Part shown: piece after piece, positions 46,307 to 58,333 of the stretch
Numbering within the stretch: the first letter of the stretch is position 1
How the letters are laid out: the number at the start of each line of letters is the position of its first letter
Source of the DNA: Clitopilus passeckerianus
Lineage: Eukaryota; Basidiomycota; Agaricomycetes; Agaricales; Entolomataceae
Assembly: GCA_944990035.1 (NCBI GenBank)
Contig: CALYLX010000012.1
Coordinates: forward strand, 34,362-98,361
Direction: 5' to 3'
DNA: 64,000 nucleotides
Notes under the pieces: model-generated
Seen by the model: the letters and a program-made list of their open reading frames with translations, nothing else
What the model was told of the DNA's origin: nothing
Databases searched by the model: none
Program-made: the position numbers and the translations under genes

Positions 46307-46815
46307 TATGTATTATAAAGTTCTGTTGCGGCCAAGTTGGGAATCTGGTAGTAATTTCCGGCGAGTCGCGGAGTATTAAATCCTGAATGAGCTGTCAAAG
46401 TCACTGTAGATGTCTTCGTCGCTGTCGTTGGTCGTCTGAGGGCACGACGGGCTCCGCAGGGGAGAGTAGGACCCAAAACGCGAACGGTTTCGAGCGGTAT
46501 TGTCGACGAAAGTTAGCTGGCGGCCGAGGTCGCTTCTACACGTGCCATCAGTGAAGGTACGGTCACGTGAAGCCGAGAACCGAATAGGACAATTTTTTGT
46601 GGTTTAAGCGGTTCACGACGGCAAGAAAAAACAAATTCAATTTGTCGATAAAGATTCCAGAAAAACCACCAATTATGACATGAATACTGTTGAATAAAGT
46701 CGATTTTACAGCGATAACTTAGCAATGAGCTTGAGATGTGACCGATGTGACAAAGTCACAAAATATTTTCTGGCATATTGGACCTTGCAGATCTGCTAAA
46801 CTGTAAAGTCCAGTC
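46307..46815. promoter_or_regulatory. Divergent promoter region, coiled-coil gene and PNO1
   Basis: 509 bp between two start codons pointing apart. No TATA box or known motif is clear to me. Confidence 0.45.
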
Positions 46816-47873
46816 ATGGTCGCCGTTCATCCCATCGCAAGCCCCTCTCAGGCAGCATCTGCTGCTCAAAAGAAGAACAGGAGAAGATTCATCAGAAAAA
46901 ATGGCGTCACGGCAACCTCGAAGACTACTGAAGACCTAGAAATGGGAGATGCGAATGCACGGCCAGCCATAACAGACCATCTGCCAGATTCTGGGAACAC
47001 TAGCTTGGACGACGACGAGCTCATGATTGAGGCTGATCCATCATCGACTCTGGAGGCTTCAGCTGCACCTGCATTCCCTCCCGCATCAGCTAACGCTGAT
47101 AAAACAAGACTAAAGTCAGAGACTCGGCGGATACCCATACCCCCACATCGGATGACACCAATCAAGAAAGATTGGGTCAATATATTCGGCCCTCTGACAG
47201 AGATGCTAGGACTGCAAGTTAGGATGAATGTTCAACGACGATGTGTCGAGATACGGGTACGTTCAGTATCCCATGCCATCAATCATTCTACTGAAGCCCT
47301 CAACTCATAGACGTCAAGAGAGACGAAGGACATAGGAGCCATACAAAAAGGCGCGGACTTTGTCAAAGCATATGCGCTGGGATTTGACGTCAATGTAAGC
47401 GTTGCATTGTTTCCCTGTATACCGGCGCTCATAATCCTGGTCAGGATGCAATTGCCCTCCTCCGATTGGATGACCTATACCTGGATTCGTTTGAGATAAA
47501 GGATGTGAAGACCTTGCACGGTGATCATCTATCCCGAGCAATCGGTATGATTAGAACCCCGCTCATCTCATCCTACCAATATCTAACCTCTGATGCTCCA
47601 GGACGAATCGCCGGACAAGACGGAAAGACAAAGTTCACTATTGAGAATGCTAGTCGGACACGCATAGTCCTGGCAGACACGTTGGTGATTTCTCGACCCC
47701 ATCGGGATAACTCTGATTCCTATTTCCGCAGAAAAATCCATATCATGGGTTCTTTCCAAAATATCAAAGTAGCGAGAGACGCCATTGTGTCGCTGATTCT
47801 TGGATCACCACCGGGCAAAGTTTACTCTGGCCTGAGAACGGTCAGCAGTCGGATGAAACAGAGGGCCATGTAA
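46816..47873 (+). CDS. PNO1: Pre-rRNA-processing protein Pno1 (Dim2), KH domain
   Basis: Four exons (46816-47256, 47311-47394, 47445-47544, 47602-47873) give 298 aa. The first 100 residues are disordered with basic and acidic patches. The conserved Pno1 body follows: [76 protein letters not shown] and the KH domain [20 protein letters not shown]. The GxxG loop is GQDG. Pno1/Dim2 binds the 3' region of 18S pre-rRNA near site D, recruits Dim1 and partners the Nob1 endonuclease in 40S maturation. It acts in the nucleolus and cytoplasm. It ends only 136 bp before the DOT1 start, on the same strand. Confidence 0.95.
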
Positions 47874-48009
47874 TTTTTTATTTAGAAAGTCCTTTTGTAT
47901 TGTATTCCATGTATAGCACTCCATTGTTCATCAGACAGCACAGCCACCTTCATAGCAAACTTGGAAACCGCAGAGCTTGACGCCTTTCCGAATTACTCAC
48001 ATTTCGTCA

Positions 48010-50290
48010 ATGTCGACAACGACGACAACGACCCGGCCAGCGTCGTCGGACGCTGGTTTCTTCTCGCAGTCAAGGACTCAAACCCAAGTAACCGCCAGGG
48101 TGACCCCAGTAACCGTTACGACGCGTCATATTCCAGTCCGGCTTCCTCCAACGTACGCCCCCGTAGAGCGTCAACAGCATCGGTCTGTCAGTGCTGTGCC
48201 ATCTACATCCTCACGAGCACCGTCTGTGTCCTCGAGAGACTCATCTCCACTGTCCAGCCCTTCCCCAAGGAAGAGGAAATCAACACCACCGACATCCGAT
48301 GTGCCATTGCCCCGCGAGGTCAAACGACTTCGTGCATCGGGGTCAGGTAACGGTGAACGACCTAGAAAACGCACTCCTGGGACTTCGTCAAAGAGAGCTT
48401 CGCGTGCTGCATCCCCAGACACCGCGAATTCTCCCCCATTGGAGCCTATTTATCGCAGCAGTAGATCGCGGTCTACTTCGCAATTTCCTGTATATGACGA
48501 TGAAACACCGATCGAAAGACGGTCCTGGATGCACCCAGAGAATGGATATCCCGGAGAAGATTTTATGAGCTCTGAAAGAGTGGTTAAAAACTTGATGAAA
48601 TCGTATAAAACTTGTATGTTGTCTTGGTCTCCTTGTTCTCTCCTCTATTAGGGCGCTCATTCTTTTTGCAGTCTTCCGCAATCCGGCGAATCCAAGAGAC
48701 ACACGATTCCACCCTCATGATACCGATTATCCTGTGTGTGAGCTCGAATATCCGAACACGGGCGCTTCGGAAAGGTTTGTTGCACCTCATGTTACTCCGG
48801 CGCCAGTATTCATTGTAAACCCAGGTTTATTCTATTGGCACCAAAGGATAAAGACCATTACAACCCCATCATAGATCTGGTGCAGACGCTACACACCATA
48901 GTGGAATGTAAGCTGACCCACTCTTGTTGCATTTGCACCCGAAACCATGTACTAATGGTCAATTGTAGTCTACTTGACTCCAGAACAAGCCTCCTTCCTA
49001 GGAAGCCTGCCTAACGAGTCAGAGCCTGACGTTACAACACCACCTGGCTCACCCTCGCCCAGCCCTTCGCCACCGCCTGACCTATCGAGGACCAGTTCGA
49101 CCGACGCTACGTCATATCCCGATTCTGAACAAGAGTCGCCCTCGCGACCATTCCGCCGAGAGGTGTCTCCAGAAGAATCAGATGAAGCTTCATCGCTGCT
49201 GGCTGCTTTTGCAAGCCTACGTCAAAAACTCGAAGCCGGTAGACCTTCGCAGGTCCCTCTCCTCCGAACTCTTCAAAGAGCTCTGAACACCCAGGATGGT
49301 CCTCTGTTTATGCGTGCTATGGATCAAATCAACCGGATCCTGAGGAGCTTTAAGTATCCTCCACTTCCGTATGATATGATGAGCCCTCAAGCACCAAACT
49401 CTCTCAAGGAGGTTGTGAAGACATGGGAGACGAAGGGTATGCCGAAGAAGGTTCTCATGCGGATCATCGAGGAAAATTATCAGCGCAATGTCGGTCCCAA
49501 CATCCGCAAACTCAGGCAATACGAGGCATTCTCGAGCACGGTATATGGCGAAATCATGCCCTCCCTCGCCTACGAGATCGTACAGATCACCAAACTCAAG
49601 CAAGATTCTGTGTTCCTTGACCTTGGTTCTGGAGTGGGGAATGTGTGTGTGCAGGCGAGTTTGCAGACTGGGTGTAAGAGCTATGGGGTTGAGATTCAGG
49701 CTGGGGCCGCCAAAGTTGCGAGGGATATGAAGAAGCAGTTGGAGACGAGGTGTAGGATGTGGGGTGTCAAAGTAGGGGATATGGAGCTTGAGCAGGGCAA
49801 TATGCTGACAAGCCCGAGGGTGGATGAGTTGATACCGAAGGCAGATGTGGTGTTGGTGGATAATAAGGTGTTTGAAGAGAGTCGTGAGTATCTGTTTGGG
49901 TTCTCTTCTCTGGGGGTGACATGGGTGCTGACTCAGGCTGAACGAAGTTAACGAGGCATTACGACCTAAATTCCTGGATTTGAAAGAGGGTGCTATTGTT
50001 ATTTCACTCAAGCCATTCTCTTCTATCAACGCAAGGATTACGGAGCGAAACGTAAGTCTTACAATGATCACGCTCATTCCTTTGTATCTCACCTGTGTCA
50101 TTTTCAGGCGGATGACATGAGTGGTATATTCGAAGTTTCAGAACGGCCGTACCATTCCGGCAGTGTTTCCTGGGGTAGCAATGGCGGCAGTTATTTTGTG
50201 CATCTTGTCAACCGCACAAGCTATGCCGACGTCCTGAAGCGATTCGAGGAGACAAGGAACAACCCGACCAGAAGCAGCCGCCGTCGATGA
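48010..50290 (+). CDS. DOT1: Histone H3-K79 methyltransferase Dot1
   Basis: Six exons (48010-48613, 48672-48774, 48825-48907, 48969-49883, 49948-50051, 50108-50290) give 663 aa. The N-terminus is Ser/Thr/Arg-rich and basic, as expected for nucleosomal DNA binding. The catalytic domain covers about residues 340-650. It has VYGEIMPSLAYEIVQ, the SAM-binding loop FLDLGSGVGNVCVQA, YGVEIQ, QGNMLTS and VVLVDNKVF, then LRPKFLDLKEGAIVISLKPF and VSWGSNGGSYFVH. Dot1 methylates Lys79 in the H3 globular face and is non-SET. ATG 48010 is the first in frame. For intron 5 the acceptor AACGAAG (49947) is needed to keep LNEALR. The more obvious CTCAG would not fit. PNO1 lies 136 bp upstream on the same strand. 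Confidence 0.93.
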
Positions 50291-50738
50291 TGTATGAACT
50301 TACCAGACGCATTCAAATACGTTGGAGGAAAAAAACGATCCCAAAGAATTCCAGAGTTATTTACACGCACTCAACTGCACGAATGACTTTTTCCCGTCAC
50401 AATTATTTAAATTTCACTTGCTGTTACGTGGTATATATTGCTGTCCTTGTTGTTGTCCAAAAGTTATTACTAACGCGTACTAGTATTCTGCTCGCTCTTA
50501 CATACTTCACATACATACACCGTACTTTTAGTGGATATCTTCTGTTATAATTGAACGGTTGTAATGAGGAGGCAATGATAAAATTTGATGTATTTGTTCC
50601 ACAAGGTTGTTAATCACCGAGAGACTATGCTGGTGTCGCACTCTTTCTGAGGTTTCTTCTCTCGAACCAACCCACCTTCAGGTTGGGGACTTGGTATAGA
50701 ATTGCATAGATACGTTATACATAGCAAATAAACTAGAA
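50291..50738. other. Convergent 3' flanks of DOT1 and thiolase
   Basis: AT-rich downstream sequence. No gene is seen. Confidence 0.6.
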
Positions 50739-52687
50739 TTACAATTTGGCATGTTCCAACACGTAAGGTGAGGACTTCTTGGACTTGACCTTGTTAACAT
50801 CATCCATAGTGACCGGTCGGCACTCATGGGCATGGTTGTAACCCAACCTAGAAGGGATATTGATGGTTATCTCGAGAGTTCAATATAGGTAAATGAAGTA
50901 TGAACGTACCTGCTGCGACCATCCTGCCCGCCAGGCTTGTAGAACTCAGGTCGGCGGAGCAGCGAACAGACAACTGCGCCTCCAAGACCGATGTTGTGGA
51001 CCAGTCCGTACTTCCCTCGCTTATCGGGAGTATCGAAGAGCCCTTGTGCTTGCATTGGTCCTGCCCCTGTTGGAGTTGATTAGACTCGTCAGTTTTTCGA
51101 AGATTTAGGAAAATAGTCACTAACATTCCCGAAGTTGCACTAGATTTGAGAAAGGGACTTTTAAGCACGAGAAGCGGTGAAAGACAGAAAGATACGTACT
51201 CATAATATAGAAGTGCATCCCGAGACCGGTTGCACCGAGAGGGTGTCCCTTAGCTTCGAGACCTCCGCTTGGGTTGACGACATACTTGCCACCATAGGTG
51301 TTATCCCCACGCTCAACCAGCTTTGTGGCCTCATCCTCCTTGCAAAGACCAAGTGCAGCGTATGTGATCAGCTAAATCGGTCCTTGTAAGCCCAAAAAAT
51401 AATTCAAACTGGGGGAAAGAATCAACGAACCTCATTCGCGGCAAAGCAATCGTGCAGCTCCACGACACCGACTTGATCCCTGCCTTGGCCAGGAGCAAAG
51501 CCAGCTTCTCCGAACACCTGGTCGGCGCAAGCCTTGGACATGCTATATCCAACGATATCCATGGCGCTCTTCTCAAAGGTGGCTGGGGTATCGGTGGTAA
51601 GGGCAGATGCAACGATCTCAATGGCTTGGTTCTCGAGTTTGTGCTTGCGCACGAAGTCCTCAGAGGCGACAACACAGCAGGCTGCGCCGTCCTGACGAAA
51701 AGCAATCAGAAGAACTGGATTTTGGATTGCTTGTATATTGCTTACGGAAGTAGGGCTACACATGAATTTGGTGAGCTGGTTAGTAATCTTGGGTGCCTTC
51801 AAGACCTGCTCGACGGTCCATCCATCCCGGAATTGGGAGTATGGGTTGTTCAGGGAGTGTTTGTGATTCTTTGAAGCTACACGGGCGTCAGGCCTGGTTC
51901 TTCACCTCAAATTACTCACACGGACGTACCAATCTTCGCCAAATGCTCGATGCCCCCACCGTACTTATCAAAGTACTCCTTGGCGCCGTTGTCAAACATC
52001 CTTGGAGCGCCAGGTCCGTGGTTCTCACCCAGACCAGCCTCCTCGACCTCCTGTGTTTTCGCATGGAAAAGGACCATGGGGTTCGGCCGGTCAGGGAAGT
52101 TGGACCCCAGAGAACCGGGCTTCATCCGCTCAAATCCAAGTGCAAGCGAACATTCGGTTTGACCGAATTTGACGGCATTGTTGGCTTGGTTGAGAGCAGA
52201 GGAGCCGGTTGAGCAATTGTTGTTGACGTTGATTATTGGGATGCCAGTTAGGCCGAGGTTGTAGAGTGCACGCTGGAGGAAGATGGATGTCAGTGTGGGA
52301 AGAGGGTGGGAAGCGGAGGGATGGCGTCTACCTGGCCTGTGGTAGAATCGCCGTAGCAGTAACCCACGAAGGCGCTTTGGACTTCGTCGTAGGTGATACC
52401 TAGAAAGTAAGAGCCTGTTTAATGTGCTTTATACATATATCAGGGAGCGTCCTTGCCTGCATCAAGGAGGGCCTTTGTGGCTGCTTCAAGACCCATCTGC
52501 GGAGTTTCAGTCAATTACAGAGTCTGGCACCCTCAAAAGCAATGGCCATACATCCTCCGTGGTCCGTGTTGCCCTTGGCTATTCACAAACTTTAGCATTT
52601 CTCAGTGAAACGATAACAGGCACCAGAGCCAACCTTGATGAACGCAGTGCATCCACCGCCAATGAGGAAAGTTCTTCTGCCAGGCAT
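50739..52687 (-). CDS. SCP2-type thiolase (acetyl-CoA acyltransferase), peroxisomal
   Basis: Eleven exons on the minus strand (52634-52687, 52552-52578, 52457-52496, 52332-52399, 51930-52272, 51746-51876, 51431-51691, 51200-51371, 51125-51139, 50910-51066, 50739-50847) give 458 aa. Thiolase landmarks: the acylated Cys in [37 protein letters not shown] and the second Cys in [11 protein letters not shown]. This is the SCPx/sterol-carrier thiolase branch, without the SCP2 lipid-transfer domain. The C-terminus AKL is a variant type-1 peroxisomal targeting signal, so beta-oxidation of branched or long acyl-CoA in peroxisomes is likely. The intron 52400-52456 has a GC donor. Exon 9 is only 15 nt and exon 2 only 27 nt. 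The start [16 protein letters not shown] is typical of the family. Confidence 0.93.
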
Positions 52688-52940
52688 TTTCGTCTCAAAC
52701 AATTGGTATAGTCAGCAAGCCAAGTTCCAGTCCGAGTCCAGTCCACGTTTGCTTTAAAAACCTGGGGAAGAGACAAGGCAGCAGTTCAAAGCGAATTCAC
52801 GTTCACTCGATGTTCGGTTGTCGGTCCAGGGAGATCCGGTCCAAGCCAGGACTTTCGGGGAAATGACATGCCCCAGATGACCCCACGCTCTTCTGGGAAT
52901 TGCCACGACGCGACACGCGACGCAGTCAAGTTGTCGCCAA
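52688..52940. promoter_or_regulatory. Divergent promoter, thiolase and first F-box gene
   Basis: 253 bp separate the two start codons. No TATA box is visible. Confidence 0.5.
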
Positions 52941-54641
52941 ATGCACGAATGCCTTCAAATTCCAGAAATTGCAGAGTTAATCTGCCAACAAGCGTTCTAC
53001 TCTGATGACCAGGATACTAGAAACGGGGTCCTGGCTTTGGCTCAGACTTGCCATTTACTATACGGGCCCGCTGTAAACGTGATTTGGCACACAATTCCAT
53101 CGTTGAAGCCACTAGCAGACTGCATTGATGAAGATATCTGGGATGATGGAGAGAACGAGGACTACAATGTGAGCTAATTCAGCCAGTAGATCCGTAAGCT
53201 GGATATTGACTATGCCATGGCTATCCAGATCATTAAGCCCCTCCGGCCAGATGACCTTTCAAGATGCAGGCAACTGGGCAAACGCATCCGTACCCTTGGG
53301 CGAGACATTCCACCATACTCATACTGGGACTCGGACTGGGACGATGGTACTCCAACTTTTGACCTTACCCGTGCCCAGTATCGAGCACTTCAACTTGCAA
53401 CCTTGGGGACTACGCTGCTACCAAACGTCGATGAGGTTCGCATGATTGAACCCGACTCCCGTGCTCTAACCTTCATCCATCTTTTCACACACGACGACCT
53501 CAAAGCGCTGCGCATAACCATGTCCGTAGACAACCGCTCCAAATCTTTTCTGCGCGACTTCATTGGCTTTCTGAGCGGCGCAGCTCACCGCTTCCCTTTC
53601 CTCCGACGCTTCGAGCTCGTGATGATGGACTTAATCCATGGTTCAGCGGTAGTCAATACCCTTGAGAGTACGACATGGAATGTTGCGTGGAAGAACCTTG
53701 TACGCCTTGACCTTCACACGGATAGTTCCGCCCAAGTGTTCGCCCACCTTCACAAATATCCCTCGCTGAAACAGGTTGGTATACAGATCTCAGTCCTAGA
53801 AGCTGGGACGCCTCCATTATATTCTCATAAGCAAACTCCCCCACTTCTACCTCAGCTTCAGAAGCTTAGCCTTGATGTTCCAGACCTTACCTTTGCAACC
53901 AACTTCCTTCGTAATCTCTCCCCCGAGAAACGACCACTTCAAGCGGTACAATGCTGGGTCACGGATCTGCAGCGTTCGTCGTCTGATAGATGGGCAGATT
54001 TTATCCAATGTCTCAACGAACAATGCTCCACGGACACGCTGGATGTGCTGTCAATCGAGGATACAGCAGAAAATCCAGACCCAGCAGACATACTTCCGCA
54101 TATCATCGTTTCCACCAATCACTTAAATGCGCTTTTGTCCTTTAGGTGTCTGAGGACCGTCCGTATCTGCACATGTGGCGTCTTGGATGTCGACGACGCG
54201 TTCATCGGAAAATTGGCAATGTCCTTGCCAAGACTCCAGGACCTCCGGGTATACGGTCAACATGAGCTCAATTTTCCTCTGAAACTCACACCAATTAGCC
54301 TCGTGGAGCTTGCAGAACATTGCATTGACCTTCACACCCTCTGGCTTCAATTCGACTCAGGTAGCCTTCTGACCTCAAAGCCTGGACCCAGGGCTCGCTT
54401 TGGTTGGAAACTACAAGAACTCGATGTCATAACCTCGCCCATCAACGAACCCGGTCGAATGGCGGCATTTCTTGCTGATTTGTTTCCGAGTTTGACTTCG
54501 CTGCAGTGGGGCCATGACGAACACAGTGAAGATTCTGCTCGGTGGGCGCAAGTCAGCGATCTTCTACCCATCTTCGTCGAAGCACGTTCAGACGAAGTTG
54601 CTCGATTCGGGGCCAGCCGCCCAGGCCACCAGCAAAATTAA
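52941..54641 (+). CDS. F-box-like protein, tandem copy 1
   Basis: Two exons (52941-53168, 53229-54641) give 546 aa. The N-terminus MHECLQIPEIAELICQQAF plus ALAQTCHLLYGPAVNVIWHT is the F-box-like pattern of Agaricomycetes. The rest is a long region with irregular Leu-rich repeats (LRTVRICTCGVL, LPRLQDLRVYGQ, LVELAEHC), as in LRR substrate receptors. Such proteins bind Skp1 and select targets for SCF ubiquitin ligases. The substrate is unknown. It is clearly paralogous to the next gene, which shares start, intron position and end. The intron is 60 nt and in phase 0. Confidence 0.85.
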
Positions 54642-54811
54642 GTTTAGAATATTTCTGATTCTAATGAATAAATATGTTCTACAACCCTCTTCCGGGAATA
54701 CAAATTTTATCCAACCAGAATATGGTGCCCGTGCGAGAATAATAATGACATGACCGTATTACCACGCTTCCAATCACACAAACTCGTAAATTGCGGCTAC
54801 GACACAGCCAA

Positions 54812-56496
54812 ATGCACCGATGTCTTCAAATTCCCGAAATTGCAAGTTTAATCTGCAAAACCGGGTTCCGCGATGACAGAAATGGGATCTTGGCGTTAGC
54901 ACAGACTTGCAAGTTTCTGTACGAGCCTGCTATAGATGCCATCTGGCACACGATTCCGTCATTGAAGCCACTGGCAGACTGCATTTCTCAAGACATCTGG
55001 GATGATGTAGAGAACGAGGACGCGATCGTGAGTCCATCCATTCTGCAGCAGTGTGAGCTGCGATTTGACATACTATCCGTATTCAGACCTTGAAGCCCCT
55101 CCAGCCAGAGGACCTCGCAAGATGCAGAGATTTGGGCAAACGCGTATACATTCTTGGTCGAGACATTCAGCTAGACACTCGGTTGGTCTATGGACGTCCA
55201 ACCATTGACCTTACTGGTGCCCAGTATCGATCCTTTCAATTTGCAACCGCAGGTGCCACACTTCTTCCAAACGTTCATGATGTTCGCATCTTGAAACCCG
55301 ACTCCGCCGCGCTAACGTTCGCTCAACTTTTCACTCAGAGCAAGCTCAAGAGCTTGCGCATACATCTGAATGCAGACGAATGCTCACGATCTTTCATTCT
55401 TGACTTGCTCGGTTTTCTGAGGGGTGCTGGTCAGCGCTACCCATTGCTCGAACAATTCGAGCTCGTGATGTACGACTTGGCCGAAGGCTCTGCGGTCATT
55501 AGCAACATTGAAAATACTATACGGGACGTAGCGTGGAAGAACCTTGAATGCCTCCGCCTTCGTGTGAACAATTCAACCCAAGTCCTTGCCCACCTGCGCG
55601 AATATCCCCTGCTGAAGGAGGTCAATATCGAGATCTCGAAGTTTGAAACAGAGTTACTTCATTGGCCGTTGGACGCTCATCAGCAACCGTCCCCGTTTCT
55701 ACCCCAGCTCGAGCAACTCACCCTTGAAATCCCAGATATTGCTTTTGCCACCAACTTTCTCCGCCAACTCTCCCCCGATAAACGACCCCTCAAAAGTGTA
55801 ACCCTTTGGGTTATCAGCCCGCAGTTATCATCGTCTTCTAGATGGACGGATCTTACTCGATGTCTCAACGAACAATGTTCATCGGACACACTCAAAGTGC
55901 TGTCAATCGATGATACAGAAGATAATGCCGATTCACCAGACACACTTCTGCAATACCACGTTTCTGTCGATCACCTGAAAACACTTTCGAACTTCAAGTC
56001 GTTGACGACCCTTCGTATCTGTACATATGGCATATTGCATCTCGACGACACATTTTTCGGAAAATTGGTGATGTCCTGGCCAAGAATTCAGGAACTCCGA
56101 ATATACGGTCAACATGTTTCCAACTACCCTCCAAAACTGACGAGCCAAAGCCTCGTGGAACTGGCAGAACATTGCCCTGACCTTCGTTCCCTATCGCTTC
56201 CATTCAGGTCAGATACGCCCAGTACCTCGAAACCAGGAGCTAGGGCTCGTTTCGGCCAGAGATTACAAGCCTTTGATGTCTTGTACTCTCCGGTCAGCGA
56301 GCCTGCTCGAATGGCGGCATTTCTTGCTGATCTGTTTCCGAGGTTGATTAGACTTGACTGGGGACTCGAGGGGTTTGATGGAGAGTTTGATACCCCCTGG
56401 GAGCAAGTTGAAGAACTTCTACCCGTCTTTGCTGAGGCACGCTCAGATGAGCTTGCTCGGTGCGAAGGCTGCTGCAGCGGCCGCCGGCAAGATTAG
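54812..56496 (+). CDS. F-box-like protein, tandem copy 2
   Basis: Two exons (54812-55027, 55087-56496) give 541 aa. It is a direct tandem paralogue of the gene at 52941. The same blocks appear in order: LQIPEIASLICKTGF, ALAQTCKFLYEPAIDAIWHT, SLKPLADC, a phase-0 intron, KPLQPEDLARCRDLGKR, LRICTYGILHLDD, IQELRIYGQH, ARMAAFLADLFP. Copies differ at many positions, so the duplication is not recent. The gap between them is 170 bp. Likely an SCF substrate receptor. No target can be inferred. Confidence 0.85.
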
Positions 56497-56641
56497 GCCC
56501 AGAAAAATTCAACTAAGTGCGTTCAGAATTCCTTTTGGAACTTAGAAATCACTTAGCTCGAATCAGTTTCAGGCATGCGCCTCATATTCCGAAGCTCCCA
56601 TTAACTTAGCGGGAGGACGTTCGGAAGAAATAATAAATATA

Positions 56642-58034
56642 TTAATATTGGAACAGGTATTCTATAAGTTGCTGTACGACTCTGACATTCACGCTATTTC
56701 CTATAAGCCTATACTTTGATTTTGTAGAGATGCCTTCTGGCCAAATAAACCTTGCATCTGGTTCATCTATCGGTGTGAAGTCGAAGATCCGAAGCAGCTC
56801 AGAAGGTGAGAAATAGCGAAGGCCCAGTGGGTGGGGAATAGCTAGGCACTGTTCTGAAGGAAGGCTCTTGGACTGAGCAGCGAGGAAAGCGTCGAAGATT
56901 TCAGTTGTCTGTGGGTAAGTTGAGTTGAGGAGGAAGAGGGAACAGACGACGATACTTGCATTAAGCTCGGTGTTTGCTTGTAGGATAGAACCTGCTCGCT
57001 CAACCAATTGCGAGTAGCCTGGATCATTGGTTAACAGTAGAAAGAGGGGGTTAGGCGAGGAAACAAACCTCGAGTGAAACAGCATGTTCGGTTGGATGAT
57101 GGGAGTACGATATCAAACAGGCGGCCCCACTTCAGTAGGACCTTGTCAGGTATCCTGTTCGGGTGGGACAAGCGATCTGACGCGGGCTCGTCCAGATAGT
57201 CCTGTATCTGCCGGACAAGTTGGCTGGAAGCAGAACTCTCCACCTCGGTGGATGATGCTTGATCTAGTCTTGGATCCCTCCAATGTTTTTGTCCAGGGAT
57301 TGATCTCAGAACCTCATCTGCGTCCTTGATAGAGACCCCGTGGAAGGTGAGGGGTCGTTTCTTCGCAAGAAGGTAGTATCGTAGACGCGAATTAGGGACG
57401 CCATATTGCAATGGGGTCAGAAGCAGTTCTAAGGTAGTGTATCCCAGAGATCGGAGAGTCGTTAGGAGGAGTTGGCGGGTCGTTGATACCTTCACTGGCA
57501 ATAAGGATCAGAGGTGAGAAAATGAAAGGTTAGGAAGATAAAGCACCTCAAATCCGGCGACGTTTTCTAATAGAATATACGACGGGTGAGCGTTGATCTT
57601 CGCCATCTCCGGTAGAACCTCTGTGATGAGATGAAGAAATGACTGTGCTCGGGGATCGCGTTCGCCCTTAGCATTTGGGTTTAGGACTGTGTAGGGTTGA
57701 CAGGCAGGAGACATAAGCCATAAATCAGCCTCATACGCCCCTAGTTGCGATGCTGTGAGGGTTGTTATGTCCACCTAGAAATATAAACATACAGAATACG
57801 GTTTGGGCGGGACCAGTACAAATACCTTTTTGACTAGGCCGGGACCATGGTTGGCTTCATAAACCTGGCAAGCCGTTTGATCCCAGTCAAAAGCTTGTAA
57901 GAACGATCCTTCAACATTGCTCCTTGAAAACGCTAAATGTAGTCCACCTTATATCCTCTTATTAGAACGTAAATCTTTTCATAGGTTGCTCACTCACCGA
58001 TGCCGCTGTAAAATTCCAGCGCTTTGACCGCCAT
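56642..58034 (-). CDS. DNMT2: tRNA (cytosine-5) methyltransferase Dnmt2
   Basis: Five exons on the minus strand (57998-58034, 57826-57947, 57547-57774, 57069-57489, 56642-57018) give 394 aa. Motifs in order: I (LEFYSGIGGLHLAF), IV with the catalytic Cys (SPACQPYTVLNPN), VI (ILLENVAGFE), VIII (YGVPNSRLRYYLLAKK), the Dnmt2-specific CFT (CCFTRGYSQ) and X (RLIGNSVNV). Dnmt2 methylates C38 of tRNA-Asp in the cytoplasm and nucleus. Motif IV is usually PPCQ. Here it reads PACQ, while the Cys is kept. The intron before VSTTRQLLL uses the acceptor GTGAAG, since the nearer TTGCCAG would introduce a stop. It faces the PHD gene across 299 bp. Confidence 0.93.
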
Positions 58035-58333
58035 CGTCGCCAAACGGAGGTGACGGGCAGAACGCAGATCTCGGTAACGGAGCTTACCTAAGATTTGGTT
58101 CTGGTTCTTTATCAGTACCACCACCTCCGTATTCCTTCATTCCCAAGTCCTTGCCCTCTTTTCTCTCGACTTTCTGATACTTGAATTGCCCATAATAACG
58201 AATTATACGACTGACTTCAATTGCGATACCTAACAATTACTTTCACTTTCGAAATTCCCCGCGAAACCCCCCCAATAAAGAGGGTCCAAGGACAACAACA
58301 TTGACGTTCACTTCTTCAAACACCCATTCTTGA
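58035..58333. promoter_or_regulatory. Divergent promoter, DNMT2 and PHD gene
   Basis: 299 bp between start codons, with pyrimidine-rich stretches on the plus strand around 58120-58180. No TATA box. Confidence 0.45.
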
